From Poriferisodalis sp965262965 (GTDB lineage: Bacteria; Actinomycetota; Acidimicrobiia; Acidimicrobiales; Poriferisodalaceae), in NCBI RefSeq assembly GCF_965262965.1, contig NZ_OZ253573.1, positions 992,001 to 1,056,000 on the forward strand: 64,000 nucleotides of DNA, read 5' to 3'. Each line of letters opens with the position of its first letter. The stretch's first letter is position 1. Shown here in pieces: positions 32,997-42,612 of the stretch. The notes beneath the pieces were generated by a model. That model saw only the letters and a list, made by a program, of their open reading frames with translations. It searched no databases and had not been told where the DNA came from. The position numbers were made by a program, and so were the translations under genes.

Positions 32997-34226
32997 ATGA
33001 CTCAGGCCCCCGCAGAACCACGTGCGACTCCTCGTCGGCAAGTTCCGCACCCGGCGTCTGTGTCATTGCGCGCCGGTCGCCGCGCCGCCGGCTCGATGGC
33101 CGAGTGGGTCCGCGGGCACAACGAGACCGACCTGCCGCCAGTGCGCCAGACGCCGCAGGCCGCATGGAAATGGCTGTTCGACGAGTGGTCGATCCAGCTC
33201 GAGTTGGCGACTGCGCGCATGCGCGTACCCGACGGTTCGTTCCGTCAGCGTCTGCGCTCCGAGCTGGCCGACGCGCGCGGTCTCTACGCCGAGCGTGGCT
33301 GGCTGGCAGATCCCGCGTCGTACCACCGCACTCCCCCGCCGCTCGACGACGGCGTGACCATTCGGGCAGCCTCCGCCGGCGACGCCGACTTCTGGCACGT
33401 CCGATTCCCGAGCGAATTCGAGCCGTGGCCCGACGAACCCGGTCGCGAGCGATGGATGGACTACCGGCCGGTCCGTACCGCCCATGCATGGATGCTGCAG
33501 CACGCAGATCAGCCTCGGCCGTGGGTGGTGGCGGTCAACGGCTACCGCACCGGCGAGCCCGAGATGGACATGTGGATGCTCTACGCCCAGCGCCTCCATC
33601 GACGCTGGGGCCTCAACGTCATCGCAGTCGTGCTCCCCCTCCACGGTCCGCGTGCCATCGGCGTGAGCGGCTCGCGGGTCATCCACGCAGGTGCGATGAA
33701 CACCGTGTTCACGGTGGCCCAAGGGGCGTGGGACATTCGCCGAGTACTCAACTGGGTACGAAACCAGCACGAGGCCCCCGCCGTGGCAGTCTCGGGCATC
33801 TCACTGGGCGGCTACATGGCGGCGATGATCGCTGCGCTCGACGACGACCTTGCCGCTGTCATCGCCGGTGTCCCCGAGAGCGACCTCGCACGCGGTACGC
33901 GCCGCCAAGTCGCACCGCTGCTTCCGCCGTACTACGAGCAGTGGGGATTGTCCTGGGAGCCGTACGAGCAAGTTCTCTCGGTGGTGTCCCCGCTGTCGCT
34001 CCCTTGCTTGGTCCCCGCCGACCGGCGCTACATCTTCGCCGGCCTGCTGGACCGCTGGGTCCGTCCCGGCAATGTCAAGACGCTCTGGGAGCACTGGGAT
34101 CGTCCCGACATGCTCTGGTACCAGGGCTCGCACCTGTCGTACCCGTTCGAGCGCGAGGTCGCCCGATACGTGGACCGCGCCGCTGTCGAGACATTCGGCT
34201 CACAGCCGCCCGTCCCGCGGCACTGA
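32997..34226 (+). CDS. Alpha/beta hydrolase
   Basis: A 409-residue hydrolase. The nucleophile elbow is GISLGGYMA (Ser near residue 264). The N-terminal 100 residues are a helical cap-like region (PQAAWKWLFDEWSIQLELATARM). A late GSHLSYP motif supplies a candidate His and a DRRYIFAGLLDRW segment a candidate acid. No signal peptide is seen. It stands next to the PHA regulator in the same direction. A role as an intracellular PHA or acyl-ester hydrolase is plausible, but there is no family hallmark for that, so only the fold is firm. Confidence 0.75.
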   Translation: MTQAPAEPRATPRRQVPHPASVSLRAGRRAAGSMAEWVRGHNETDLPPVRQTPQAAWKWLFDEWSIQLELATARMRVPDGSFRQRLRSELADARGLYAERGWLADPASYHRTPPPLDDGVTIRAASAGDADFWHVRFPSEFEPWPDEPGRERWMDYRPVRTAHAWMLQHADQPRPWVVAVNGYRTGEPEMDMWMLYAQRLHRRWGLNVIAVVLPLHGPRAIGVSGSRVIHAGAMNTVFTVAQGAWDIRRVLNWVRNQHEAPAVAVSGISLGGYMAAMIAALDDDLAAVIAGVPESDLARGTRRQVAPLLPPYYEQWGLSWEPYEQVLSVVSPLSLPCLVPADRRYIFAGLLDRWVRPGNVKTLWEHWDRPDMLWYQGSHLSYPFEREVARYVDRAAVETFGSQPPVPRH

Positions 34227-34245
34227 TCGCTGCGGTGCAGAGCCG

Positions 34246-36865
34246 TTAGTCCTTCGAAAACTCTGACTTCGCCGCAGGCACAACGGGAGCGAAGCGGCCC
34301 ACTATCAGCAAGAGCACGCCTACTCCGATGAAGGAAATGACGCGGCTGAGAGCGGTGAGGCTCGCGAGGTCGACAAGGAACAACTTTGCGACCACCAGCG
34401 CCATCCATGCCGCACCCGCAATCCAGATGCCCCGATTGGCGCGCACGACTCCGGCGACCATCGCTGCGAGAGCGATCACCGCCCACAAGATCGACAGTGC
34501 AGCTTGAAGCTCCGTCGACGTGATCAATGGCGTCAGCTCGAACGGAACGTCGCGCCAATGGTGAATCGTGCGTGCCAATGCCATCGTCGCAGCGACGGTG
34601 CCGGCGCCCGCCAGCACCGGGCCCCACGACAAGCGGACGAAGTTGTCGAGCGGGCTGTCACTCTCGGCGCCCGCCGGTGCCGGCTCGGCCATGAGGAGTT
34701 CGCGCCACCACAACGCGGTGAGTGCTGTCGCGATCGCTGTGAGCTCGACCGGATTGAGCACCGGCAGGTACGGCAGCGGCTCGGGACTGCCAGGGGAGGC
34801 AACTGCCGCGCCGAACGCCTCTAGCACCACGAAACCGAGCACCGGCGCGGCGCAGCTCGTGAGATACCGGCGCCAGTGTGCTCGCAACGGCCACGCCGCG
34901 ACGCGGCGACCGCCCAGTGTTCCCATCACCATGAGCAACAGGACACCCAAGGCTGCGCTTTGCGGCCACGCCCCGTCCGCAACGAGATCGATCCGCCAGT
35001 ACGTCTCCACGCCGACGAGAACCGCGACAGCCCAATAGCCGCCGCAGTGCACGGCCGTTCCGAAGTCTGGCCATGCGTCTTCGCACACACGAACGTATGC
35101 GACGTACACCGCCAAAGCGATGGGCCACGCCACCCAGCCGAACCCTGCGACAGGATGTGCCTCGACGGCAATTGCGAGGCCCAGCCAAGAGCCGAGAACT
35201 GGCAGCATCACGAGGCCCGCTGCATCCAGTCCGGGCCATCGCGTCACGCGGGCGCCGACCACGGTTGCGGCGAGCGTCAGGATCGCAATCAAGGACATGG
35301 CCGGCAATCGGGCATCATCGAGACGGGCATATGCCTCGGCAAACGCGGCAAAGAACCACCATGCGCCGCCCCATGCCAGCGCCGCCCACGCCGCGGCCGG
35401 ATCGATGCGCATGCTCTTTGAACCGCGCAGCAGGCGCCACGCGCTGATCAGGCCACAGATCGCGAACAACAAGGCGCCCAGGAAGTACCGGTTCAGGAGG
35501 GGCGTCGTGTCGATCCAGAACTGCAACGAGTCCGCAGTCAAGACATCTGCGACGCCGTCAGACGTCAAGTAATACGCGTAGACCGCAGCGGCTAACAGTT
35601 GCAACGCGATTCCGCCGACGATCGGCGTGAGCCGCCTCCACCGCGTGCCGCCTCCACCGCGTGCCGAGCCAGACCAGCAGGACGCCTTGGGCTACCCACG
35701 CCGTCGCCCAGGCGTATGCGTCGAACGCGAGTGGCACCGCTATTGCCACAAACGCCACCGCGAGCGCCGCGTACGACTCGGCCAGCATGCGACCGTCGTC
35801 ACCCCAGCGGCGCACGATCACATACAGCACAGCATGGACAGCTGCCACAACGAGGGCGCTGATCAGCAGCCCGTGCTCGGTGTGGCCGACCAGTATCGAC
35901 TGGAGCGCGATGCCGATGAAGGGAGTGCCGAACACCAGCGGGACGATCCACAGGCTCCCGACGTCGAGCGTGGGTCGTGCTCCGGAGATGACCGGCACCG
36001 CTATGTACAGCAAGACGAAGAAGGCGACAAACGGCTGAAGCGACGCCCAGTCCTCGCCGGCCGGGAGGTCTGCCAGCCACAGGGCCGACACCGCGAACGT
36101 GAAGCCGTACCCAGCAAGGGTGAGCACCGGCCAGGACCGGAGTCGAGCCACCGAGATGACCGCGACGCTGAGCACCGCGTAGAAGCTGAACACCGCGAGA
36201 TGGTCCTCGGGCCAGCGGTACGCCAGCAGCGGCGCGAGGTAGCCGCCGATGAGGCCCAGCAGCGCCAACGACAGCGACCTCTGCACGACCGCGAGCGCCC
36301 CGGCGCCGACGGTGATTGCGACAACTGCCACAAGCGCTACCGCCGCCGGCAGCAGGTCGTAACGGGCATACGCAGCAAATGTCGTCAGGTACAGGACCGC
36401 TATGCCGCCGCCTTGCAGGCTCAGGCCATACACGGGTTGCCGGGCGCGTTGGCGCCAGCCCAGGCCGAGCAATACGAGACCGAAGAACGCCACGGCGACG
36501 AGACGCATCTCGATCGTGAGTGTCACGAAGCCGCGGATGCTGGCTTCTCTCGTGAGCAAGCCGACGCCTACCAGCGAGACCAGCACACCGACCTTGACTG
36601 GCGCATTCGCGGTCGTGATCCAACGCTTGATCACAGCGATCAGCCGTTCCAAGAGCGTCGGAGGGAACTCCGCCTCCGAGCCGACGCGCCGACGATCCTG
36701 CGGCGCAACCTTGTGCGGGGGTCGCGGCACTCGCGATGACACGGAGATGGATCGGGGGGCGGCAACTGGGCGAGGCACGCGAGGCGGAGTCGGACGGGCC
36801 CCCGGAGGAGGCGCGGGACGAGGTCGCTTGGACGGGATCCAAGGAGCGGTGGGCTCGGGAGACAA
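34246..36865 (-). pseudogene. DUF2339 polytopic membrane protein broken by a 16-bp duplication
   Basis: Two frames carry the two halves of one DUF2339 protein. The upstream half (36865 to about 35660) has a Pro-rich leader and roughly a dozen membrane helices. The downstream half (to 34246) has as many again. At 35631-35662 a 16-bp unit is perfectly doubled, shifting the frame. With one copy removed the sequence reads through as WLGTRWRRLTPIVGGIALQL and continues into LLAAAVYAYYL, the expected DUF2339 junction, giving about 867 residues. The start is unclear: TTG 36865 is the only candidate found, and the open frame extends to the stop of the preceding gene. DUF2339 function is unknown. An assembly error is possible but the perfect unit argues for real slippage. 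Confidence 0.85.
35631..35662. repeat. 16-bp perfect tandem duplication, frame-breaking
   Basis: GCCGCCTCCACCGCGT occurs at 35631-35646 and again at 35647-35662, followed by GCCG (start of a would-be third copy). Because 16 is not divisible by three it splits the DUF2339 gene. Loss of one copy would restore the frame exactly, so the event could be reversible. Confidence 0.92.
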
Positions 36866-37006
36866 CGGTTGCTCTGCCTCTGGCGGCGGCTGCGGGACCG
36901 ATGACGACTCTGGGCCAGCGGGCGGTACCTCGGTCCCCAGCGCCTCAGCCGCGTCAGCGGTTGCCTCTGGCGGGGCGGCTTCGGCGCCAGCAGGCCGCGA
37001 TTCCGG

Positions 37007-38572
37007 TTAGTAACGGTCGCGGCGCCCCAGCACAGCGAGGCGATGCCGCACCACCTTGCCGGTAGTGGTCATGGGAAGAGCATCGACGAATCGGACCTCA
37101 CGGGGCACCATGAAACTTGGCAGCTTCGCAGCGACCCAGCCCTTCAAGTCGTCCGGATCGACACTGCGGCCCCGACGAAGCACCACGAACGCCGCGACGC
37201 GCTGGCCGAATTCGGGATCGTCGGTGCCGACAACAGCTGAGATCTCGACCGCGGGGTGACGGTCCAGCACCTCTTCCACGCTGGATGGAAACACGTTTTC
37301 GCCGCCGGTCACGATCATGTCGTTGGCACGACCGGAAACGTGCAGCCGGCCGGCCGCATCAAGCTGGCCGATGTCGCCAGTGGCCATCAGCGTGCCCGTG
37401 CGCTCGCGGTCGGTCCCATCGGTGTAGCCGTCGAACTGGCCTGTGCTGGCGAGGTGGACCCAGCCGGAACTGCCCTTGGGGGCGGGCATCCCCTCGTCGT
37501 CGAGGATGACGAGGGTGACGCCGTCGGGCGAGCGCCCAACCGTGCCGGGCGCGGCCCGCAGGTCGGCCGGATCGGCGATGGTGCCGATGGCTGCCTCGGT
37601 CGATCCGTAGATGTTGTAGAGAGCGTCGCCGAAGCGGTCCATCCACTGGCCGGCCAGATCTCCCGAGAGCACGTTGCCGCTCGAGAGGACCATGCGCGGC
37701 GACCTCGCAGCATCGTCGCTGGCGGTCACGTCCAGGATGCGACGGAGCATGAGCGGCACCACGACGAGCACGTCGAATTGGTGCTCCCGCAGCAGCTGCA
37801 ACAGGTCTGAAGCGTCGAAGCGGCGGCGCATCTCGACCGTGCTGGCGGTTGCGAGTGCAAAGACGAGCTGGCTGAGCCCCCAGGCGTGGAACGCTGGCGA
37901 CGCAATGAAGTAACGATCACCGAGTCGGTACGGAATCCGGCGCAACATCCCAACCCCACCGACCCGGGTCGTCGTGAGGGCCCGCATCGCGCTCTTGGGT
38001 GCTCCGGTGGTGCCAGAAGTCAGCAGCACCAGCCTGGGTCGACGTTTCGGCGGCGAGCAGTGGAGACCCTTTGCCGCGATGTGCGCCAATGAGTTCGGCC
38101 CGCTGGAGTCGGCGGAGACGACCGTCGCATCGGTGCCGGCTTGAGCGACAACGTCTGAGAATTCTCTGTCCGCCACGATGACGGCGATGCTGTCGCGCTC
38201 GCAGACCTCGGCCAGATTCGAGGCTGGAAGCGCCGTCGACAGCAGCACCGTGTCGCAGCCTGCCCGCTCTGCGGCGACCAGAGCCGTCACGAACCAGCGA
38301 TGATTGCGACAGAGGATGCCGATCGCGCCCAGATTCCCATCGGATCCGGTTGCGGCCGATCTGAATTCGGCCGCAACACTGTTCGCGGCCCGGTCCAGCG
38401 TCCGGTAGTCGACCGAGCCGGCATCGTCGACGATCGCGGTGCGGCCGCCGAAGCGCAGTGCAGCGGCATGAACCGCTGCGGCAGTTCCGAGACCCCAGCG
38501 AACTGAGGCCCACCAGCGCGCCGAATTCAGAGCGACATCGGCCGCACCCATACGCAACGCCACACTCCACAT
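37007..38572 (-). CDS. AMP-dependent acyl-CoA synthetase/ligase
   Basis: A 521-residue ANL-superfamily adenylating enzyme. The P-loop is LLTSGTTGAPKSAM. YNIYGSTEAAIG is the aromatic/adenine motif A5. TGDIGQLDAAGRLHVSGRANDMIVTGGEN forms A7-A8 (read as two adjacent stretches), and the catalytic Lys is in TTTGKVVRHRL near the C-terminus. It activates a fatty or aromatic acid to an acyl-adenylate and then the CoA thioester. Its neighbours (phasin, XRE regulator) suggest it feeds acyl-CoA into PHA or lipid storage. The substrate cannot be named. Its stop is followed directly by the DUF2339 leader. Confidence 0.9.
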   Translation of the reverse strand: MWSVALRMGAADVALNSARWWASVRWGLGTAAAVHAAALRFGGRTAIVDDAGSVDYRTLDRAANSVAAEFRSAATGSDGNLGAIGILCRNHRWFVTALVAAERAGCDTVLLSTALPASNLAEVCERDSIAVIVADREFSDVVAQAGTDATVVSADSSGPNSLAHIAAKGLHCSPPKRRPRLVLLTSGTTGAPKSAMRALTTTRVGGVGMLRRIPYRLGDRYFIASPAFHAWGLSQLVFALATASTVEMRRRFDASDLLQLLREHQFDVLVVVPLMLRRILDVTASDDAARSPRMVLSSGNVLSGDLAGQWMDRFGDALYNIYGSTEAAIGTIADPADLRAAPGTVGRSPDGVTLVILDDEGMPAPKGSSGWVHLASTGQFDGYTDGTDRERTGTLMATGDIGQLDAAGRLHVSGRANDMIVTGGENVFPSSVEEVLDRHPAVEISAVVGTDDPEFGQRVAAFVVLRRGRSVDPDDLKGWVAAKLPSFMVPREVRFVDALPMTTTGKVVRHRLAVLGRRDRY

Positions 38573-38599
38573 GTCGTCGCCGGCGTCGATGCGCGCGTG

Positions 38600-39034
38600 T
38601 CAGCCGTTGCCGGCGTCGAAGCTGCGGTACACGCCGAGCAGGGCGGCCTTTTGCTCATCGGTGAGGCTCGGATCGGCCTGCACCGCCTCGACAACGGTGG
38701 GAACGTCCTCACGGTCCATGAGCCCGGCGTATGACAGCAACGTGGCAGCGCGCACGTTCAGTGCCTCGGCCAGAGCCTTCAGCACCCGGACCGACGGCTC
38801 GTGCAGACCTCGCTCGATCTGGCTCAGGTACGGGTTGGAGAGCTGCGCCATCTTGGCGAGCTGCCTCTGGCTGAGCTCCATGAGCTCGCGCTGAGCACGA
38901 ATGAACGCACCCAGCTGGTCGAAGCCGGGAAACGGGTTCGCCGACCCGCCGCCCTTTCCCGCTGTGGCGTCGCTGTCGGACGCGGACCGACCGCCCTGCG
39001 CCGCTGCTGCAGCATCAGGGCCGTCGACAGCCAT
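38600..39034 (-). CDS. XRE-family regulator coupled to the phasin gene
   Basis: A 144-residue protein. A low-complexity Ala/Gly leader (residues 1-35) precedes a Cro/CI-type helix-turn-helix: LMELSQRQLAKMAQLSNPYL, then SQIERGLHEPSVRVLKALAEAL. The C-terminal 45 residues (LMDREDVPTVVEAVQADPSL) may be an effector or granule-binding part. Its ATG overlaps the phasin stop by one base (TGATG), so translation is coupled. By analogy with PhaR of proteobacteria it may sense free PHA granule surface and repress phasin expression; that is inference from context, not homology. Confidence 0.82.
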   Translation of the reverse strand: MAVDGPDAAAAAQGGRSASDSDATAGKGGGSANPFPGFDQLGAFIRAQRELMELSQRQLAKMAQLSNPYLSQIERGLHEPSVRVLKALAEALNVRAATLLSYAGLMDREDVPTVVEAVQADPSLTDEQKAALLGVYRSFDAGNG

Positions 39035-39312
39035 CAGGCCTTGGCGTCCTCGCTGGCCCGCTCCCAAGCGGAAGCGACGCGAGCAGCGCAGTCCTTGTTG
39101 GCCTCATGGAGCTGGCCCAGGAAGTTGTAGTAAGCGTCGATCATCTCGGTCGGCTTCGGCAGGTACTCCGCGAACGGCGAAGAAATAGCCGGCATGGCGT
39201 TCAGCCACGCCTCGGCGACACGCTCGTTCATCGAGACGAACTGCTCCTGGGCAGTCTTCATCTGCTCCAGCGTGCGGTCTTGCATCTCGCGGACGGAATC
39301 GAGGACTGGCAT
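39034..39312 (-). CDS. Phasin-like granule protein
   Basis: A 92-residue, wholly helical protein: VLDSVREMQDRTLEQMKTAQ, then VSMNERVAEAWLNAMPAISS, then YYNFLGQLHEANKDCAARV. The amphipathic heptads and size match small phasins that coat polyhydroxyalkanoate granules. The ATG at 39312 has GGAG 8 bases upstream; ATG 39318 would be too close to it. It leads a two-gene unit with the XRE regulator, close to the PHA synthase locus. Family assignment rests on composition and context. Confidence 0.65.
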   Translation of the reverse strand: MPVLDSVREMQDRTLEQMKTAQEQFVSMNERVAEAWLNAMPAISSPFAEYLPKPTEMIDAYYNFLGQLHEANKDCAARVASAWERASEDAKA

Positions 39313-39430
39313 TGGCATTGCTCCAAGTATCGAAGGGTGAGGGGGAAATTCCGCTTCGGTTCTGTCCGAATCGGGACTGCTAGAAATAGTACCCACTGCG
39401 GGAACAATTTGCAACTTGTGGCGTCAACGT

Positions 39431-39462
39431 GGCTAGATGGCTAGGTGGCTAGGTGGCTAGGT
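39431..39462. repeat. 8-bp tandem repeat over the tpiA stop codon
   Basis: Four copies of GGCTAGGT (the first reads GGCTAGAT) run from 39431 to 39462, then GGCGG. Each unit contains CTA, that is TAG on the minus strand, and the tpiA stop (39457-39459) is the one in the last unit. The repeat therefore supplies back-to-back stop codons. Confidence 0.88.
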
Positions 39463-40224
39463 GGCGGATTGGACTATGCGGGCGAATTGGGCGGCGTCGA
39501 GGGAGGCGCCGCCTACTAGGGCGCCATCTATGTCGGGCTGGCGCAAGAGCTCCGCGGCATTGACGGGTTTCACTGAGCCTCCGTATTGGATGCGGACCTG
39601 GTCGCCGGCGCCTGAGCGGATGTCGTTCACGACGGTCCGCACTTTGGCGCACATGTCCTGGGCGTCTTCGGGGGAGGCGTTGCGGCCTGTGCCGATTGCC
39701 CAGACGGGTTCGTAGGCCACCACCAGCGTTTCGAACTGTGCGCGGGTGAGCTTGGCGAGACTGCCCCGCAGCTGCGTTGTCACGACCTCGGCCGCCCGGC
39801 CGGCTTCGCGATCGTCGAACGTTTCGCCGACGCAGACAATCGGAGTCATGCCGTGCTTGGCCACTGCTGCGGCTTTGGCGGCCACGACCTCGTCGGTCTC
39901 GCCGAACAGGGCGCGCCGCTCGCTGTGGCCGACGATGACATAGCTCACTTGGAGCTTGGCCAGCATGGTTGGCGACACCTCGCCGGTGAATGCGCCGCTG
40001 TCGTTGGGGTGGCAGTTCTGTGCGCCCAGCTTGAACTCGAGCCGGTCGGCGTCGATGACGGTTTGGCACGACCGCAGGTCCACGAACGGCGGGTGCAGGC
40101 TCACCTCAACCTGGTCGTAGCGGTGCCGGGCCAGCTCGTAGCTCAGCTTCTGGCACAGCTGGATCGCCTCGAGATGGTTGAGGTGCATTTTCCAGTTGCC
40201 CGAGATCAGTGGCGTTCGACTCAT
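39457..40224 (-). CDS. tpiA: Triosephosphate isomerase
   Basis: A 255-residue TIM. It interconverts dihydroxyacetone phosphate and glyceraldehyde-3-phosphate. Landmarks are SGNWKMH (catalytic Lys12), YVIVGHSERRALFGE (electrophilic His), VVAYEPVWAIGTG (catalytic Glu) and the phosphate-binding loops IQYGGSV and GALVGGASL. ATG 40224 has GGAGAAGG upstream. It follows pgk after 19 bp in a gap-pgk-tpiA glycolytic operon. Confidence 0.97.
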   Translation of the reverse strand: MSRTPLISGNWKMHLNHLEAIQLCQKLSYELARHRYDQVEVSLHPPFVDLRSCQTVIDADRLEFKLGAQNCHPNDSGAFTGEVSPTMLAKLQVSYVIVGHSERRALFGETDEVVAAKAAAVAKHGMTPIVCVGETFDDREAGRAAEVVTTQLRGSLAKLTRAQFETLVVAYEPVWAIGTGRNASPEDAQDMCAKVRTVVNDIRSGAGDQVRIQYGGSVKPVNAAELLRQPDIDGALVGGASLDAAQFARIVQSAT

Positions 40225-40243
40225 CGTCCTTCTCCCCGACTGA

Positions 40244-41422
40244 CTACTGCTGCGGCGAGTTTCGCAGCGCTGCGAGACCTGGCAGGTCACCGTGCTCAAT
40301 GAGCTCGAGGCCCGCGCCTCCGCCAGTCGAGATGTGGTCCATGTACGGCGCTAGCCCGAACTGTGCGACTGCAGCCGCGCTGTCGCCGCCGCCCACCACC
40401 GTGAAGGCGCGTGCGTCGGCCATGGACTGGGCCACCGCTCGGGTGCCGGCGGCGAATCGCTTGTCTTCGAACAATCCCATCGGTCCGTTCCAGAACACGG
40501 TGCGTGCCTCTGCGATGACGTCGTCGAACTCGGCAGCGGAACCGGGGCCGATGTCGAGGCCGCGACAGCCGTCGGGGATGTTGCGGCGCATCTGCCGTAC
40601 GGTGCCGCCGGCATCGAGCGCCGTGATGTCGCTTGGCAGGACGATGTCGGCGCCGCTGTCGAGCAGCCGCCGGCAGTCCTCGATGCGGTCAGGCTCGCAG
40701 AGCGAGTCCCCGATTCTGTGGCCGAGCGCCGCCAGAAACGTGAAGCACATGCCCCCGCCGATAGCGAGACGGTCGACCACGGACAGCAGCGCCTCGACGA
40801 CGCCCAGCTTGTCGCTGATCTTTGCCCCGCCCAACACCGCAACGAACGGCTTGCGAGCGCCGGTTCGCATGCCGCCGAGCACCTCGGCTTCGCGTTGCAG
40901 CAAGCGTCCCGCCGCGCTCGGGAGGCGTTGCGGCGGCCCGACGATGGAGCCATGCGCTCGATGGCTAGCCCCGAAGGCGTCGTTCACATAGCCGTCGAAT
41001 GCGCCGCCACCGCGCTGTTCGCCATAGGGCGCACCGAGTACGCCCGTCACGAGCGCTTCCACAAACTCCGGCTCGTTGGCGGCCTCGCCGGCATGGAACC
41101 GCAGGTTCTCCGCCAGGCAGACGCCGGGTGCGACGGCCGCCAGCCGATCGGCAACGGGCGCGAGGGAGTAGCGCTCGTCAGGCTTTCCATCGGGTCGGCC
41201 CAAGTGCGAGCAGGCAGTGACCGAGGCACCGCGCTCGGTCAGCCATCGCAGCGTCTCCCCCGCTGCTCGAATGCGCAGATCGTCAGCTATCTCCCGCTGT
41301 GCGGCCTCGGTCTGCCGCAGCGGAACGTTGAAATCGCAACGCACGAGGATCCGCCGGCCCTCAAGGCCGCCAAGCCGTTGCTCGAGATCCTCGAGCGTCG
41401 GCAGCGTGCCGACATCGCTCAT
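40244..41422 (-). CDS. pgk: Phosphoglycerate kinase
   Basis: A 392-residue kinase that makes ATP from 1,3-bisphosphoglycerate. The N-domain has LVRCDFNVPL and the substrate-site HLGRPDGK. NLRFHAGE, LGGAKISDKLGV and the C-terminal TVVGGGDSAAA, then HISTGGGAGLELIE nucleotide loops are all present. The ATG at 41422 overlaps the gap stop (ATGA), so both are co-translated. Longer starts upstream were rejected because they run into gap. Confidence 0.97.
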   Translation of the reverse strand: MSDVGTLPTLEDLEQRLGGLEGRRILVRCDFNVPLRQTEAAQREIADDLRIRAAGETLRWLTERGASVTACSHLGRPDGKPDERYSLAPVADRLAAVAPGVCLAENLRFHAGEAANEPEFVEALVTGVLGAPYGEQRGGGAFDGYVNDAFGASHRAHGSIVGPPQRLPSAAGRLLQREAEVLGGMRTGARKPFVAVLGGAKISDKLGVVEALLSVVDRLAIGGGMCFTFLAALGHRIGDSLCEPDRIEDCRRLLDSGADIVLPSDITALDAGGTVRQMRRNIPDGCRGLDIGPGSAAEFDDVIAEARTVFWNGPMGLFEDKRFAAGTRAVAQSMADARAFTVVGGGDSAAAVAQFGLAPYMDHISTGGGAGLELIEHGDLPGLAALRNSPQQ

Positions 41423-42423
41423 CGGTTGCAGATGATGTCCACGAGGTCCACCAGCCGGTTCGAGTAGCCCCACTCGTTGTCGTACCAGCCGAGGACCTTG
41501 ACCATGCTGCCCATCGCCATCGTCAGGCCGGCGTCGAACACGCAGCTGGCCGGGTTTCCCACGATGTCGCTGCTGACCAGCGGATCCTCGGAGTAGTCGA
41601 GCACGCCCGCGAGCGGTCCAGTGGCCGCAGCCGCCGCGAACGCCTCGTTCACTTCTTCGACGCTGGGGCTGGCGTCGAGCATCGCCGTGAAGTCGGTGAT
41701 CGAGCCGTCAGGGATCGGCACACGCAACGAGGTGCCGTCGAGCCTGCCTGCCATCGCCTGGAGCACCAGCCCGGTCGCACGGGCCGCACCGGTCGATGTG
41801 GGGATGATGTTCACGGCTGACGCGCGCGCCCGACGAAGGTCGGAGTGCGGGCCGTCCACGAGCGACTGGTCGCCGGTGTAAGCGTGGATCGTCGTCATGA
41901 GGCCCTGCTGAACGCCGAAGGCCTGATCCAGCACTTGTACCATCGGGACGAAGCAATTCGTTGTGCAACTTGCGTTGGAGACCACCTTGTGGTTGGCGGC
42001 GTCGAATTCGCCGTCGTTGACGCCCACCACAAACGTGGCGTCAGCGCCCGACGCGGGGGCCGACACGACCACGAGCGGGGCGCCGGCGTCGAGGTGCATG
42101 GTCGCCTTGTCGCGAGAAGTGAAGATGCCGGTTGACTCCACCACCACATCCACCCCGTAGTCGCCCCATGGCAGGTCGGCTGGGTTGCGCTCCGACAGCA
42201 CCGGCAGCACCTTGTCGTCGATGGAGATGCCGCCGTCGGTGGCGGCGATGTCGTGAGGCAGGTTGCCCAGCACCGAGTCGTACTTGAGCAGGTGAGCCAT
42301 CGTGGCGGTATTGCCAAGGTCGTTCACCGCCACGATCTCGATGTCGCAGTCAGGGCGGCCGGCCGCCCGGTAGAAGTTGCGCCCGATCCGGCCGAAACCG
42401 TTGACGCCCACGCGCACGCTCAT
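41419..42423 (-). CDS. gap: Glyceraldehyde-3-phosphate dehydrogenase, type I
   Basis: A 334-residue enzyme. The NAD fold opens VGVNGFGRIGRNFYRAA. The catalytic Cys153 is in SNASCTTNC, with the activating His in TTIHAYTGDQ. The Asp of the N-terminal VAVNDLG suggests preference for NAD. The sulfate/phosphate site TSTGAARATG is intact, and WYDNEWGYSNRL closes the protein. ATG 42423 has AGGGAG upstream. It heads gap-pgk-tpiA. The rapZ gene ends 190 bp upstream, with no yvcK or whiA gene between them. Confidence 0.97.
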   Translation of the reverse strand: MSVRVGVNGFGRIGRNFYRAAGRPDCDIEIVAVNDLGNTATMAHLLKYDSVLGNLPHDIAATDGGISIDDKVLPVLSERNPADLPWGDYGVDVVVESTGIFTSRDKATMHLDAGAPLVVVSAPASGADATFVVGVNDGEFDAANHKVVSNASCTTNCFVPMVQVLDQAFGVQQGLMTTIHAYTGDQSLVDGPHSDLRRARASAVNIIPTSTGAARATGLVLQAMAGRLDGTSLRVPIPDGSITDFTAMLDASPSVEEVNEAFAAAAATGPLAGVLDYSEDPLVSSDIVGNPASCVFDAGLTMAMGSMVKVLGWYDNEWGYSNRLVDLVDIICNR

Positions 42424-42612
42424 CCGCAGCAGCTCCCTTCGCGTCGCAGGCCTGCCAGACGATCCGTGTCCCGGCCGCATGTACCGCTAGCGGTTGTCTA
42501 GCCGACGCGCGGTCCAAAGCCGTGTTGCATCAGAGCATTCCCAGGCTGGGAAATCGACGAACCGGTTCCTCATGGACTCCCTGGCGATCTCGCGAGGAAT
42601 TCGGAATGGCCC

